NCBI GenBank assembly: GCA_017456605.1
Contig: JAFTJA010000005.1
Location: 1 to 64,000, forward strand
Source: Clostridia bacterium
Lineage (GTDB): Bacteria; Bacillota; Clostridia; Monoglobales; Monoglobaceae
Direction of reading: 5' to 3'
Length of the DNA stretch: 64,000 bases
Part shown: positions 40,421-50,921 of the stretch, in pieces
Position numbering within the stretch: position 1 is the first letter of the stretch
Layout of the letters: every line of letters starts with the position of its first letter
Translations under genes and position numbers: made by a program
The notes under the pieces: generated by a model
The model's database searches: none
What the model saw: only the letters and a program-made list of their open reading frames with translations
What the model was told of the DNA's origin: nothing

Positions 40421-42115
40421 TTATGCCTCTTTCTTTTTAGATACAGCATCAATAACAAACATTGTTCCAACAAGAATTATAACAGAAATCGGGAAAACAA
40501 TGTACCAGTTCTGGATAAGACCTGCAAGTATGTATGAAACAAATGATACCACTGCAACTGTTATTGCATAAGGAAGCTGTGTTGAAACGTGATTTAGGTG
40601 GTTACACTGTGCACCTGCTGATGACATAATTGTTGTATCAGAAATAGGTGAACAATGGTCGCCGCATACAGCACCTGCAAGACATGCAGACATTCCGATG
40701 ATAAGAAGCGGGTCGTTTGCATCAAAGATAACTGTAACAATCGGAATAAGAATACCAAACGTTCCCCATGAAGTGCCTGTTGAGAAAGCAAGAACACAAG
40801 CAACAACAAAGATAACAGCCGGCAGGAAGTTTGCAAGGCTTTCAGCGTTTGCAAGCAGATTTTCAACATATGTTGCATATCCCAAAAGACCGTTTACGTT
40901 TTTGAGTGCTGTTGCAAATGTAAGAATCAAAATCGCGGGAACCATTGCAACAAAGCCCTTGGGAACACATTCCATAGCGTCTTTAAATGTAACCAGTCTT
41001 CTTGCCATAAGGTAAACAATAGTAATAACCAAAGCGATTATCGAACCCCATGGGAGACCAACTGTTGCATCGGTGTTACCGAATGAACCAATGAAGCTTC
41101 CTGCATTTTCTGTTCCGCCCCAGATGTCAACGCCAAAGAAACCACCTACATAGATGAGTGCCAGAACACAGAAAATTATCAGCACAACAACAGGCAAAAC
41201 AAGATCAGAAACTCTGCTTCTTGTCGAAGTAGTTGCTGCTTGTCCTTCCTCTACTCTTTCACCACTTGTGAAAAGGTCACCGTTTTGGATTGCATTAAGT
41301 TCATGCAGCTTCATAGGACCAAAATCCATTTTCTTGACGCAAAGAACAATGATGAACACAAAAGTAAGGAGCGAGTAGAAGTTATAAGGTATCGCACGGA
41401 CAAACAAAGAAATACCTTCGCCCTCCGGCGCATAACTTGCAACAGCTGCCGCCCATGATGAAATCGGTGCAATCATACAAATTGGTGCAGCGGTTGCATC
41501 AATTATGTAAGCAAGCTTTGCTCTTGAAATCTTGTGACGGTCACATACCGGTTTCATAACAGAGCCAACAGTGAGACAGTTGAAATAGTCATCAATAAAG
41601 ATAAGAACACCAAGAACAAAGGTAGCAAGCATTGCACCGGTGCGGCTCTTTATGTGTTTTTCAGCCCATGCACCAAAAGCAGCGCTTCCGCCGGCTTTGT
41701 TGATAAGGGCAACCAAAATTCCCAGAACAACAAGGAAAACAAAAATGCCCGCTGTGCCCGAAACAGCATCAATAAGACCCACAGACAAAAGGTTGTCCAT
41801 TCCCGCTACCGGATTGAAGTTTGCTGAGAAAAGCGCAGCAATAACAATACCAATAAACAGTGAGGAATAAACCTCTTTTGTAACAAGTGCCAGAACAATG
41901 GCAAGAATTGGTGGGAGCAACGATACGAATGTAGCATAATAGTTGCTTGGTGCAGGAAGCTCGCCGGTACCTCCGCAATCTGCACAGTCAGCGCCCGCTC
42001 CTTCGCAGGTTGCACAAGTGATTGTTTCGGTAGAGTGTACAGAAACCGCACATACAACAACAGCAATCAAAGCAAGCAAAACAACTGCAATTTTGATGAT
42101 GGTTGATTTTTTCAT
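40421..42115 (-). CDS. nhaC: NhaC-type Na+/H+ antiporter with a DnaJ-like zinc motif
   Basis: 564 residues, about 12 helices; NhaC core motifs FIDDYFNCLTVGSVM, APICMIAPISSWAAA and GDHCSPISDTTIMSSAG. The unusual part is residues 34-51 between the first and second helices: CATCEGAG then CADCGGTG, two CxxCxGxG motifs as in the DnaJ zinc finger. They would face the outside. NhaC uses the proton gradient to export sodium, but some members move amino acid pairs, so substrate is open. Confidence 0.88.
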   Translation of the reverse strand: MKKSTIIKIAVVLLALIAVVVCAVSVHSTETITCATCEGAGADCADCGGTGELPAPSNYYATFVSLLPPILAIVLALVTKEVYSSLFIGIVIAALFSANFNPVAGMDNLLSVGLIDAVSGTAGIFVFLVVLGILVALINKAGGSAAFGAWAEKHIKSRTGAMLATFVLGVLIFIDDYFNCLTVGSVMKPVCDRHKISRAKLAYIIDATAAPICMIAPISSWAAAVASYAPEGEGISLFVRAIPYNFYSLLTFVFIIVLCVKKMDFGPMKLHELNAIQNGDLFTSGERVEEGQAATTSTRSRVSDLVLPVVVLIIFCVLALIYVGGFFGVDIWGGTENAGSFIGSFGNTDATVGLPWGSIIALVITIVYLMARRLVTFKDAMECVPKGFVAMVPAILILTFATALKNVNGLLGYATYVENLLANAESLANFLPAVIFVVACVLAFSTGTSWGTFGILIPIVTVIFDANDPLLIIGMSACLAGAVCGDHCSPISDTTIMSSAGAQCNHLNHVSTQLPYAITVAVVSFVSYILAGLIQNWYIVFPISVIILVGTMFVIDAVSKKKEA

Positions 42116-42200
42116 TATAAATCCTCCTGATGTTTTATATGTTGCCGAAAAAATTTTCCAGCATAATTTTATTTACTCAAGAATTGGTAAATACCGTTTA

Positions 42201-42229
42201 ATTATTGCATATTTATATAAAAATGTCAA
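42201..42229 (-). promoter_or_regulatory. nhaC promoter
   Basis: Minus-strand TTGACA (42229-42224), 17-nt spacer, AATAAT (42206-42201). Confidence 0.7.
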
Positions 42230-42278
42230 TATTTTGGCATATTTTTTTAAAAAATGGCACACCATTATCAAACAGAAA

Positions 42279-42300
42279 ATCCGGAGCATAGGCTCCGGAT
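42279..42300 (-). terminator. Terminator of the asd-dapA-dapB-ECF run
   Basis: Perfect 9-bp GC-rich stem (ATCCGGAGC/GCTCCGGAT) with 4-nt loop, followed by TTTTCTGTTT on the minus strand. Confidence 0.9.
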
Positions 42301-42309
42301 AATTATGTT

Positions 42310-42819
42310 TTATTTAAAAAAGTTCATTACCGCTTTTTTACCACACAAAAATTTGTAAATAGCTGTTGACACAACTACGCCAAAAACTGCCTGGGTTATG
42401 TTTCCCACAATCCCAGCTGCAGCCGCAAATACACTTCCTGAAAGCCATATTTCAACCAGAAAATAACCGCCTATCATAATGCACTCTGCAATAATTCCGT
42501 ATATAGCAATAGCTATCCAGCTTTTAGCTTTGATACCTTTGGCAAAAAGCAAACCGCCGACAAATGCCACCCAAAACTTTATCACCAGAGTAGGAATTGC
42601 AAAAGATGCATATCCCGCAGCAATATCCGCAAGACAAGAACCAAGTCCACCTGCGAGGCCTCCGTGCAAAGGACCTAACAAATACGCTGAAAGGAGCACA
42701 CCCGCATCTCCCATATTCACATATCCACCGCTTAACCCTGAAGGAATTCTTATTGCAAGGGTTGCAACGCATACTATTGCCGCAAAAAGTGCTGCAGTAA
42801 CCAGCTTTTTCGTTTTCAT
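42310..42819 (-). CDS. ECF transporter S component
   Basis: 169 residues, six helices, ECF S-component pattern: ALFAAIVCVATLAIRIP, GGYVNMGDAGVLLSAYLLG, GGLAGGLGSCLADI and FVGGLLFAKGI. S components bind the vitamin or metabolite for a shared ECF ATPase module, not encoded here. It follows dapB by 20 bp in the lysine operon, which suggests a related ligand such as lysine or a precursor, but this is not proven. Confidence 0.85.
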   Translation of the reverse strand: MKTKKLVTAALFAAIVCVATLAIRIPSGLSGGYVNMGDAGVLLSAYLLGPLHGGLAGGLGSCLADIAAGYASFAIPTLVIKFWVAFVGGLLFAKGIKAKSWIAIAIYGIIAECIMIGGYFLVEIWLSGSVFAAAAGIVGNITQAVFGVVVSTAIYKFLCGKKAVMNFFK

Positions 42820-42839
42820 AATCATTTTCCTCTTTCTGA

Positions 42840-43595
42840 TTAATATTCCTTGACTAAATCAGACATACTGTAAAGTCCGGGGCCTTTTTCATACATAAAA
42901 ATTGCTGCACGAACCGCTCCAACAGCAAAAACTTCTCTTGAGGTCGCAGAGTGCTTCACCTCAATAACTTCATCATTACCGGCAAAAATAACCGTATGCT
43001 CTCCCACAATATTTCCGCCGCGGACTGCGTGAATACCGATTTCTTCTTTATCCCTCTTTTTTCTCACAGAATGTCTGTCAAAAACATATTTAGGGTTAAA
43101 CGCAACCGTATCAGAAATAGCATCTGCAATAGCAAGAGCAGTTCCGCTGGGTGCATCAAGCTTTTGGTTGTGGTGTTTTTCGACAATCTCAATATCAAAG
43201 CTACTTTCAAGAACCTTTGACGCCTTTGACACAAGGTCAATAAGGAGATTTACACCAAGGGACATATTTGCTGAAAAAAAGATAGGTGTTTCCTTTGAAT
43301 AAAACTCAATCTTTGAAATTTGTTCCTTCGAAAGACCGGTTGTGCAAATAACCGCAGGGATTTTATTCTTCCTTGCATAATCAAGAACTTCATCCGTAAG
43401 TGACGGATGGGAAAAATCGATTATACAATCAATGCTTTCTGTCACAGCGTTTAGATTGTCATACACCGGAAAATCAGTACCTTCGGTATTGATATCAAAA
43501 CCCGCTGCAATACACAACGCAGCATTGTCTTTTGCAATGCGACGCACAGCATTCCCCATTCTTCCGTTTGCACCACATAAAAGAATATTTATCAT
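42840..43595 (-). CDS. dapB: 4-hydroxy-tetrahydrodipicolinate reductase
   Basis: 251 residues. NAD(P)-binding GANGRMG at the N-terminus, CTTGL, catalytic EKHHNQKLDAPSGTAL and terminal DLVKEY region. Reduces HTPA to tetrahydrodipicolinate in the lysine/DAP pathway; the same intermediate feeds dipicolinate in spores. 23 bp after dapA. Confidence 0.97.
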   Translation of the reverse strand: MINILLCGANGRMGNAVRRIAKDNAALCIAAGFDINTEGTDFPVYDNLNAVTESIDCIIDFSHPSLTDEVLDYARKNKIPAVICTTGLSKEQISKIEFYSKETPIFFSANMSLGVNLLIDLVSKASKVLESSFDIEIVEKHHNQKLDAPSGTALAIADAISDTVAFNPKYVFDRHSVRKKRDKEEIGIHAVRGGNIVGEHTVIFAGNDEVIEVKHSATSREVFAVGAVRAAIFMYEKGPGLYSMSDLVKEY

Positions 43596-43618
43596 TTGTG
43601 TCTCTCCTCTTTCTCTTT

Positions 43619-44506
43619 TTATCTAAGGCTTTCCTTGTAGCTAAGTAATGATTTTTTCAGTCTTTCGACATTTTTTTCTTCCATTTCACAAAGGGGAAGC
43701 CGAAGTTTTCCCACATCAAAGCCAAGAATGTTCATAGCTGTCTTTACCGGTATTGGATTGACCTCGAAAAACATTGCGCTCATGCAATCAAGCATTGCAA
43801 GAAACTTCTCTTGTGCAAGTTTCAAATTTCCGTTTTCAAAATCGTTGCAAAAATCATACACCTCAAAAGGAAAAATATTCGCAATTACAGAAATAACGCC
43901 ACTACCGCCAACAGCCATTATAGGAAGGGCAACATCGTCGTTTCCCGAATAAACTACCAGATTGGTTTCTGCCAAGATTTTTCCTGCAAAAGCAACATCG
44001 CCGCTGGCTTCTTTTATCCCGATTATGTTTTCATATTTTTCGTCAAGAATTTTGAGAGTTTCAAGTGAAATTGAAACACCCGTTCTGCCCGGAACATTAT
44101 ACAAAATAACAGGGATTTTCACACTTTTGGCAATCGCTCCGTAATATTCACATAAGCCTTTTGGCGTCGCCTTGTTATAATAAGGTGTAACCACCAAAAC
44201 CCCATCATAACCAATTTTTTCAGCAAAACTACTCAGCCTGATTGCTTTGTCCGCGTTGTTGCTTCCGGTACCGGCAAGCATTGTTATCTTGCCCTTCATT
44301 TTTTCAATGCAAAACTTAAGGACCTCCATTTGTTCTTTTTCATCCATAGCAGATGCCTCGCCTGTTGTTCCGCATATAACAAGCGCTTTTGTCTTGTTTG
44401 CTAGCTGAAACAAAAGGAGCTCTTCAAGCTTTTTATAATTCACGCCACCATCGTCAAAGGGTGTAACAAGTGCAACCCCCGAGCCGGTGAAAATAGGTCT
44501 TTTCAT
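43619..44506 (-). CDS. dapA: 4-hydroxy-tetrahydrodipicolinate synthase
   Basis: 295 residues, (beta/alpha)8 aldolase. Motifs CGTTGEASAMD (Thr-Thr), YYNKATPKGLCEYY (Tyr in the catalytic triad), YNVPGRTG and the Schiff-base lysine in IIGIKEASGD. Condenses aspartate semialdehyde with pyruvate. Separated from asd by 124 bp that contain a long hairpin. Confidence 0.97.
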   Translation of the reverse strand: MKRPIFTGSGVALVTPFDDGGVNYKKLEELLLFQLANKTKALVICGTTGEASAMDEKEQMEVLKFCIEKMKGKITMLAGTGSNNADKAIRLSSFAEKIGYDGVLVVTPYYNKATPKGLCEYYGAIAKSVKIPVILYNVPGRTGVSISLETLKILDEKYENIIGIKEASGDVAFAGKILAETNLVVYSGNDDVALPIMAVGGSGVISVIANIFPFEVYDFCNDFENGNLKLAQEKFLAMLDCMSAMFFEVNPIPVKTAMNILGFDVGKLRLPLCEMEEKNVERLKKSLLSYKESLR

Positions 44507-44590
44507 AATTCATACAGCCTTTCTGCCCACGAAAAATCAAAAACCCTATGCGCCTTTGTGGGATAAAAGCACATTTTTTCTTGGTATTTT

Positions 44591-44624
44591 AAATTGATGC
44601 AGCAAAAATTTGCTGCATCAATTT
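44591..44624 (-). promoter_or_regulatory. Long hairpin between asd and dapA
   Basis: Perfect 16-bp stem (44591-44606 with 44609-44624, core GATGCAGC/GCTGCATC). No T run follows on the minus strand, so it is a processing or attenuation element more than a simple terminator. No lysine riboswitch pattern is seen here or upstream of asd. Confidence 0.5.
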
Positions 44625-44629
44625 GTCAT

Positions 44630-45709
44630 TTAATCAAGATATCCCTTTGCTGCCAGAAGCTCTGCCATGAGAACAGCTCCGCCTGCTGCGCCACGAAGAG
44701 TGTTGTGTGAAAGGCAAACAAATTTGTAATCATACTGGCTGTCCTCGCGAAGACGGCCGATTGACACTGCCATACCGCCTTCCATATCACGGTCAAGCTT
44801 TGCCTGAGGACGATTATCTTCTTCAAAATAGTTGAGGAACTGTTTGGGGGCAGACGGAAGGTCAAGTTCTTGCGGAACACCGCTGAAATTCTTCCAAGCA
44901 GCCTTTATTTCATCAACGGTAGGCTTCTTTTCAAAGCTTACAAAAACCGCTGCTGTGTGACCATCAGAAACCGGAACTCTAAGACACTGGGTAGTAATAG
45001 CAGGAGCTGTCGCATCAACGATTTTGTCTCCCTCGATTTTACCCCAGATTTTGAGGGGCTCGATTTCGCTCTTTTCTTCCTCACCGCCAATATACGGAAT
45101 GAGGTTGTCAACCATTTCAGGCCATGTTTCAAAGGTTTTGCCCGCACCGGAAATAGCCTGATATGTACAAGCAAGAACATTTTTCACACCAAACTGCATA
45201 AGAGGATGAATTGCCGGAACATAGCTCTGCAGCGAGCAGTTTGACTTTACAGCAACAAAGCCACGTTTTGTGCCAAGACGCTTCTTTTGTGCCTCAATAA
45301 TCTCTGCATGGTCAGGATTGATTTCGGGAATAATCATAGGAACATCACCGGTGTGTCTGTGTGCCGAGTTGTTCGAAACGACAGGACACTCTGCCTTTGC
45401 ATAAGCTTCTTCCAATGCTCTGATTTCGTCTTTCTTCATATCAACCGCGCAGAATACAAAATCAACCATTGATGCAATTTTTTCAATATCTGCTGTTGCA
45501 TCAAAAACAACCATATCCTTAACCTTTTCGGGCATCTGGGTTTTCATTGCCCAACGGTTTCCCACTGCTTCAGAATATTTTTTGCCCGCACTTCTGGGTG
45601 ATGCTGCGAGCAAAGTTATATCAAACCACGGATGTTTGTCGAGCAAAGAGATAAATCTCTGGCCCACCATGCCGGTAGCGCCGATTATACCAACTTTATA
45701 GTTTTTCAT
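44630..45709 (-). CDS. asd: Aspartate-semialdehyde dehydrogenase
   Basis: 359 residues of the archaeal/fungal-type ASADH. NADP loop [10 protein letters not shown], catalytic Cys in [14 protein letters not shown], and the histidine in [12 protein letters not shown]. Converts aspartyl phosphate to the semialdehyde used for lysine, threonine and methionine. First gene of the lysine run, with a consensus promoter. Confidence 0.95.
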   Translation of the reverse strand: MKNYKVGIIGATGMVGQRFISLLDKHPWFDITLLAASPRSAGKKYSEAVGNRWAMKTQMPEKVKDMVVFDATADIEKIASMVDFVFCAVDMKKDEIRALEEAYAKAECPVVSNNSAHRHTGDVPMIIPEINPDHAEIIEAQKKRLGTKRGFVAVKSNCSLQSYVPAIHPLMQFGVKNVLACTYQAISGAGKTFETWPEMVDNLIPYIGGEEEKSEIEPLKIWGKIEGDKIVDATAPAITTQCLRVPVSDGHTAAVFVSFEKKPTVDEIKAAWKNFSGVPQELDLPSAPKQFLNYFEEDNRPQAKLDRDMEGGMAVSIGRLREDSQYDYKFVCLSHNTLRGAAGGAVLMAELLAAKGYLD

Positions 45710-45750
45710 TTAACAGTCCCCCTGTGTAAAATAGTTTATTCATAATAAAT

Positions 45751-45779
45751 ATTATATGTCATACATTCATCATTGTCAA
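45751..45779 (-). promoter_or_regulatory. asd promoter
   Basis: Minus-strand TTGACA (45779-45774), 17-nt spacer, TATAAT (45756-45751): full consensus, 42 nt upstream of the start codon. Confidence 0.88.
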
Positions 45780-45886
45780 TTATTTTTTGTAACACAATTT
45801 TAACATAAAACAAAAGGAATTTGGGAGATATTTGTCGAATTTTTAGTAATAGTGATAAATATTTTGCAGAATAGGACTTGTTTGTT

Positions 45887-47488
45887 ATGAAAATATTATT
45901 TAGAACAATTCTTTCCTTTATATTAGCTCTGTCATTGACCGGGTTTTCTTGTCTTGCTGTGGATGCAGCAGAATATGAAGACACTCTCCGTGTCGGCATC
46001 TATTATGGCTCAGGAGCGGTAAGCGACATCACTTTTGAAAACCAAAGCGGCTTTTCTGCGGGTTTTTCTTTGGGCAGAGAATTTTTCCCCGTGACGAGCA
46101 TTTTGGCATCCTCTGTTTCCATTTCAAGCACTTTTTCTTTGCCGTTTTCTGTTCTTTATTCAACACATGAAACCTATGACGAGCTGCTCATCCATCTTGA
46201 AGAACTGAAATTACAAGGTATGGATGTTTTTCCGGGATACTACAACGATTTATATTGTGTATTTGGTGGCAAATATCAGAATAACAACGACGCCCTGTGG
46301 GCTGCAGAAAACCTAGCGGTAAAAGGCACTGTTGCTGAATTTTCATCAAAAGTCCTTGCCCTCACTGATGTATCAGGAAAAGTTGTTTTTGCCATCGACA
46401 GTGCTGAGGCAGGTCTTGCGGTTTTTTGTGCAGATTATGAAACCGAGGACAGCCTTATGAAAATTTCAGGGGCCAACAAAGGCACATATCGGGGTGGCTT
46501 TGAATGTAAAAAGCTTTCAGCTGACGGACTCACTGTGGTAAATATAGTATCTGTTGAATCTTATCTTTACAGCGTTGTGTGTCGCGAGATGTCCTCCTCC
46601 TGGCCAGTTGAAGCTCTCAAAACTCAGGCAGTTTGCGCCAGAAACTTTGCCCTTGGCAGAATAAACTATCACAAACAATACGGCTTTGACGTATGCCGCA
46701 CAGTGTGCTGTCAGGCATATTCCACAACTGCTGACCAAAGCGAAAGCGTTCACACCGCCGTCGACGAAACCCGCGGCGAATTGCTTTTTTATGAAAATGA
46801 CCTTGTTCAGGCGGTTTATTCATCGTCTATGGGTTCTTCAACCGAAAATGTAAAAAACGTGTGGGGTTCATCTTTTCCTTATCTTGTGAGTGTTGAAAAT
46901 CCTTATGAAGACACCGAAAATATATATAACGGAAAATGGACCAAAACCTTGACCAAAGCCCGTGCGACCGAAATTATGAAAAGCCGTGGCTATGAAATAG
47001 GGGACGTGACCGAAATCAAAGCCCTTGAATATACTGACGCAGGTCGTGTCCTAAAGCTTTTGGTAAAAGGCACAAACGGCGAAAAGATTTTTGAGCGTGA
47101 AAGCTGCCGTACAATATTCAGCGAGGCAACTTACAGCCAGAAATATACCGTTGGAACAGGCGGTATGACAACACATCCGGTGGTTTATGTTGAAACCGGT
47201 GACAAAACCCAGACCAAAACACTTAATTCTGCGGTTGTTCTTTCCTCTTCTAAAAAAACATCTTCACTCAGCGAAAAATATATTGTATCAAACGGCAAAT
47301 CAACAAAAACATACCAGACCCAAAAGATTGAAGGCGACAAAGACACCTTCGTGTTCTCCGGTGAGGGCTGGGGCCACGGCGTTGGCATGAGCCAATACGG
47401 TGCAAAAGGCATGGCGGAAGCCGGTTTTAGCTATCAGGAAATTCTTACCCATTATTATAGTGGAACACACCTTGAAAAAGCCTATTAA
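45887..47488 (+). CDS. SpoIID/LytB domain protein
   Basis: 533 residues. Signal peptide (about 1-27), a unique N-terminal region, then a SpoIID domain from about 190: [31 protein letters not shown], and [19 protein letters not shown] at the end. SpoIID is a lytic transglycosylase that acts on denuded glycans during engulfment; this longer protein may have that role or a vegetative one. ATG about 10 nt after AGGA. Queuosine genes follow 17 bp away. Confidence 0.88.
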   Translation: MKILFRTILSFILALSLTGFSCLAVDAAEYEDTLRVGIYYGSGAVSDITFENQSGFSAGFSLGREFFPVTSILASSVSISSTFSLPFSVLYSTHETYDELLIHLEELKLQGMDVFPGYYNDLYCVFGGKYQNNNDALWAAENLAVKGTVAEFSSKVLALTDVSGKVVFAIDSAEAGLAVFCADYETEDSLMKISGANKGTYRGGFECKKLSADGLTVVNIVSVESYLYSVVCREMSSSWPVEALKTQAVCARNFALGRINYHKQYGFDVCRTVCCQAYSTTADQSESVHTAVDETRGELLFYENDLVQAVYSSSMGSSTENVKNVWGSSFPYLVSVENPYEDTENIYNGKWTKTLTKARATEIMKSRGYEIGDVTEIKALEYTDAGRVLKLLVKGTNGEKIFERESCRTIFSEATYSQKYTVGTGGMTTHPVVYVETGDKTQTKTLNSAVVLSSSKKTSSLSEKYIVSNGKSTKTYQTQKIEGDKDTFVFSGEGWGHGVGMSQYGAKGMAEAGFSYQEILTHYYSGTHLEKAY

Positions 47489-47505
47489 CGAAAGGACAAA
47501 GTGCA

Positions 47506-48531
47506 TTGAACGTAAAAGATTTTTATTATGACCTTCCTCAGGAGATGATTGCACAAACACCTCTTGAGGACAGAACAGCATCAAAGCTTATGGTTTTAAA
47601 CCGCAAGACAAGCGAAATCATACACAAGCATTTTTATGACATAATCGAATACTTAAACGAGGGCGACTGCCTTGTTATGAACAACACCCGAGTTATACCC
47701 GCCCGTCTTTTCGGTACAAAAGAGGGCAGTGGTGGCAAAATCGAATTTTTGCTCCTCAAACGCATTGACATAAACACCTGGGAAATCATACTCCGACCAG
47801 GCAAAAAGGCACGCATCGGCAGCCGCTTTGTCTTTGGTGACGGAATTTTGAAGGCCGAAGTCATCGATATTTTAGAAGAGGGAAACCGAATTGTCCGTTT
47901 TGAATATGATGGCGTTTGGGAAGAAATTCTTGACACTTTAGGCGAGATGCCTCTTCCGCCTTACATCAAAGAAAAGCTGGTGGACAAAAACCGTTACCAG
48001 ACGGTATATTCAAAGATTGAGGGGTCAGCTGCAGCACCTACGGCGGGGCTTCACTTTACCACCGAGCTTCTTGAAAAAATCAAGAAAAAAGGTGTTAAAA
48101 TTGCATTTGTAACCCTTCATGTAGGTCTTGGTACTTTTCGCCCCGTTTCAGCGGAAAACATTGAAGACCACCATATGCATTCCGAATATTATGAAATCTC
48201 AAAGGAAACTGCTGATATAATAAATGAAACAAAAAAATCCGGCGGCAGAATTGTTGCTGTTGGCACCACATCGGTCAGAACACTTGAAAGCGTAGCAGAT
48301 GAAAATGGTACCATTGCAGCAAAATCCGGTGATACGCAAATATTCATTTACCCGGGCTACAAATTTAAAATTGTTGATGCACTTATCACAAATTTTCATT
48401 TGCCGGAATCAACACTTCTTATGCTTATCTCGGCTCTTTATGACCGTGAATCAATCATGAACGCCTACTCCGTTGCCATAAAGGAAAATTACAGATTTTT
48501 CAGCTTTGGTGATGCGATGTTTATTGAATAA
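47506..48531 (+). CDS. queA: tRNA preQ1(34) S-adenosylmethionine ribosyltransferase-isomerase
   Basis: 341 residues. Opens [20 protein letters not shown] and carries [13 protein letters not shown] and [13 protein letters not shown] signatures. Transfers and isomerises ribose from SAM onto preQ1 at tRNA position 34 to make epoxyqueuosine. TTG start 6-9 nt after AAAGGA. Followed by tgt, the earlier step of the same pathway. Confidence 0.96.
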   Translation: MNVKDFYYDLPQEMIAQTPLEDRTASKLMVLNRKTSEIIHKHFYDIIEYLNEGDCLVMNNTRVIPARLFGTKEGSGGKIEFLLLKRIDINTWEIILRPGKKARIGSRFVFGDGILKAEVIDILEEGNRIVRFEYDGVWEEILDTLGEMPLPPYIKEKLVDKNRYQTVYSKIEGSAAAPTAGLHFTTELLEKIKKKGVKIAFVTLHVGLGTFRPVSAENIEDHHMHSEYYEISKETADIINETKKSGGRIVAVGTTSVRTLESVADENGTIAAKSGDTQIFIYPGYKFKIVDALITNFHLPESTLLMLISALYDRESIMNAYSVAIKENYRFFSFGDAMFIE

Positions 48532-48546
48532 AAAGAAAGGTTTTAA

Positions 48547-49680
<1,134 letters not shown>

Positions 49681-49729
49681 AATCCAATTTGTGTTAACAA
49701 TATTTTAAGAAATAAATACCAATTTCATC

Positions 49730-49758
49730 TTGCATTATTCAGAAAAAAGAGGTATAAT
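49730..49758 (+). promoter_or_regulatory. yajC promoter
   Basis: TTGCAT (49730-49735), 17-nt spacer, TATAAT (49753-49758), then a small AGGAC/GTCCT hairpin before the ribosome site. Confidence 0.75.
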
Positions 49759-49823
49759 TGTACTAATGTTTAAAAAGGACAAAAGTCCTGAAAAATTTCA
49801 TTATTATCTAAGGAGGCAAAAAA

Positions 49824-50210
49824 ATGTTTATCACAGCTTATGCAGAACCCGCGGCAGCCGCTGCTCAGCAGGCAGGTCCCGCATCAATGGTTCCCTCTCT
49901 TCTTATGTTGGTTGTTATGTTTGCAGTTTTTTACTTCATTCTTATAAGACCGCAGAAGAAAAAAGAAAAGGAACTCAAAAATATGCTTGCAGCCCTCAAG
50001 GTTAACGACGAGGTTGCAACAATTGGCGGCATCCACGGCAAAATCGTAAGAATCAAAGACGACCTTTTCGTTCTTGAATCAGGTATTGGTCAGAACAAAT
50101 CTTACATCACCGTTGACCGCAGTGCAGTGAGCCGTTTTATGAAACGCGGCGAAGAAGAAAAGACAGCAACACCTATTCCCGGTGCTGAAACTGACACAAC
50201 CGAAGAATAA
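49824..50210 (+). CDS. yajC: Preprotein translocase subunit YajC
   Basis: 128 residues. One N-terminal membrane helix (about 25-43, LLMLVVMFAVFYFILIRP) and a C-terminal domain with NDEVATIGGIHGKIV. Associates with SecDF. AAGGAGG site. Co-located with secD/secF as in other bacteria, with the TIGR04086 gene between. Confidence 0.95.
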   Translation: MFITAYAEPAAAAAQQAGPASMVPSLLMLVVMFAVFYFILIRPQKKKEKELKNMLAALKVNDEVATIGGIHGKIVRIKDDLFVLESGIGQNKSYITVDRSAVSRFMKRGEEEKTATPIPGAETDTTEE

Positions 50211-50284
50211 TTCTTTTGGTAATACACCCCCTTTTTTGTTCATATATTTATTGTAAATATTAAAAACAAAAAGGGGGATTTTTC

Positions 50285-50722
50285 TTGTCAAAATTGATTC
50301 AGACACGGACATCCTTTGAGGTAAATGATTCCGGTATTGCATCAGGGATAATTTTTATGCTCAAAACAGTTCTTTTCAGTTATTTAGTATCTGTTGTTTT
50401 GCTCTTTCTTGCCTCAATTCTCGCAACATTTCAAGCGTTTTCTGACCAGGCAATAAGCATCGTGGCAAATTCCGTCACGGCACTGGGAGTTTTTCTGTGC
50501 GGATTTATGTCAGGCAGGCATTTTTCAAGTCGCGGTCTTGTTTTCGGGGCAATTTGCGGCGTTATTTATGCAGTGCTTTTGCTCATTATCGGAAACCTCG
50601 CTTCAGGCACAATGTCATTTGGCACCGATGCACTCACCGCACTTGCAATCGGAATAATTTGCGGAGCCGTGGGTGGTATTGTCGGTATAAACACAAAGCG
50701 GCAGCGACGGAGAAGCCTTTGA
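50285..50722 (+). CDS. TIGR04086 family membrane protein
   Basis: 145 residues, four helices, with the family's FLCGFMSGRHFSSRGLVFGA segment. TTG start after AAAGGGGG. Found next to yajC in many Clostridia; function unknown. A strong terminator follows. Confidence 0.88.
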   Translation: MSKLIQTRTSFEVNDSGIASGIIFMLKTVLFSYLVSVVLLFLASILATFQAFSDQAISIVANSVTALGVFLCGFMSGRHFSSRGLVFGAICGVIYAVLLLIIGNLASGTMSFGTDALTALAIGIICGAVGGIVGINTKRQRRRSL

Positions 50723-50760
50723 CCACCTGAGAAAGCTGTTAAATTTTAATATTTTGTAAA

Positions 50761-50802
50761 TTTCGGTCTGAAAAGTTGTTTTTCAGGCCGAAAACTTTTT
50801 TT
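50761..50802 (+). terminator. Terminator before secD
   Basis: TTTCGGTCTGAAAA/TTTTCAGGCCGAAA stem and a T7 run. Confidence 0.92.
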
Positions 50803-50808
50803 AAACTA

Positions 50809-50837
50809 TTGACTATTACACAAAAAAAAGTTATAAT
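50809..50837 (+). promoter_or_regulatory. secDF promoter
   Basis: TTGACT (50809-50814), 17-nt spacer, TATAAT (50832-50837); the leader to secD is about 75 nt. Confidence 0.82.
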
Positions 50838-50921
50838 GATACAGTATGTTATTTTGAAAATAATTAAAACTCAATATAAATTTGCCTGATTTTCCAGGCA
50901 GGACACAAGGAGGAAAAAACA

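Noticed and set aside
45710..45886. Lysine riboswitch upstream of asd
   Set aside because: The leader from the promoter to the start codon is only about 42 nt, too short for an L-box, and none of its conserved elements are seen.
47185..47584. Minus-strand open frames across the end of the SpoIID-like gene and the start of queA
   Set aside because: They lie opposite strongly conserved motifs ([14 protein letters not shown] and the QueA N-terminus) and have no signals of their own.
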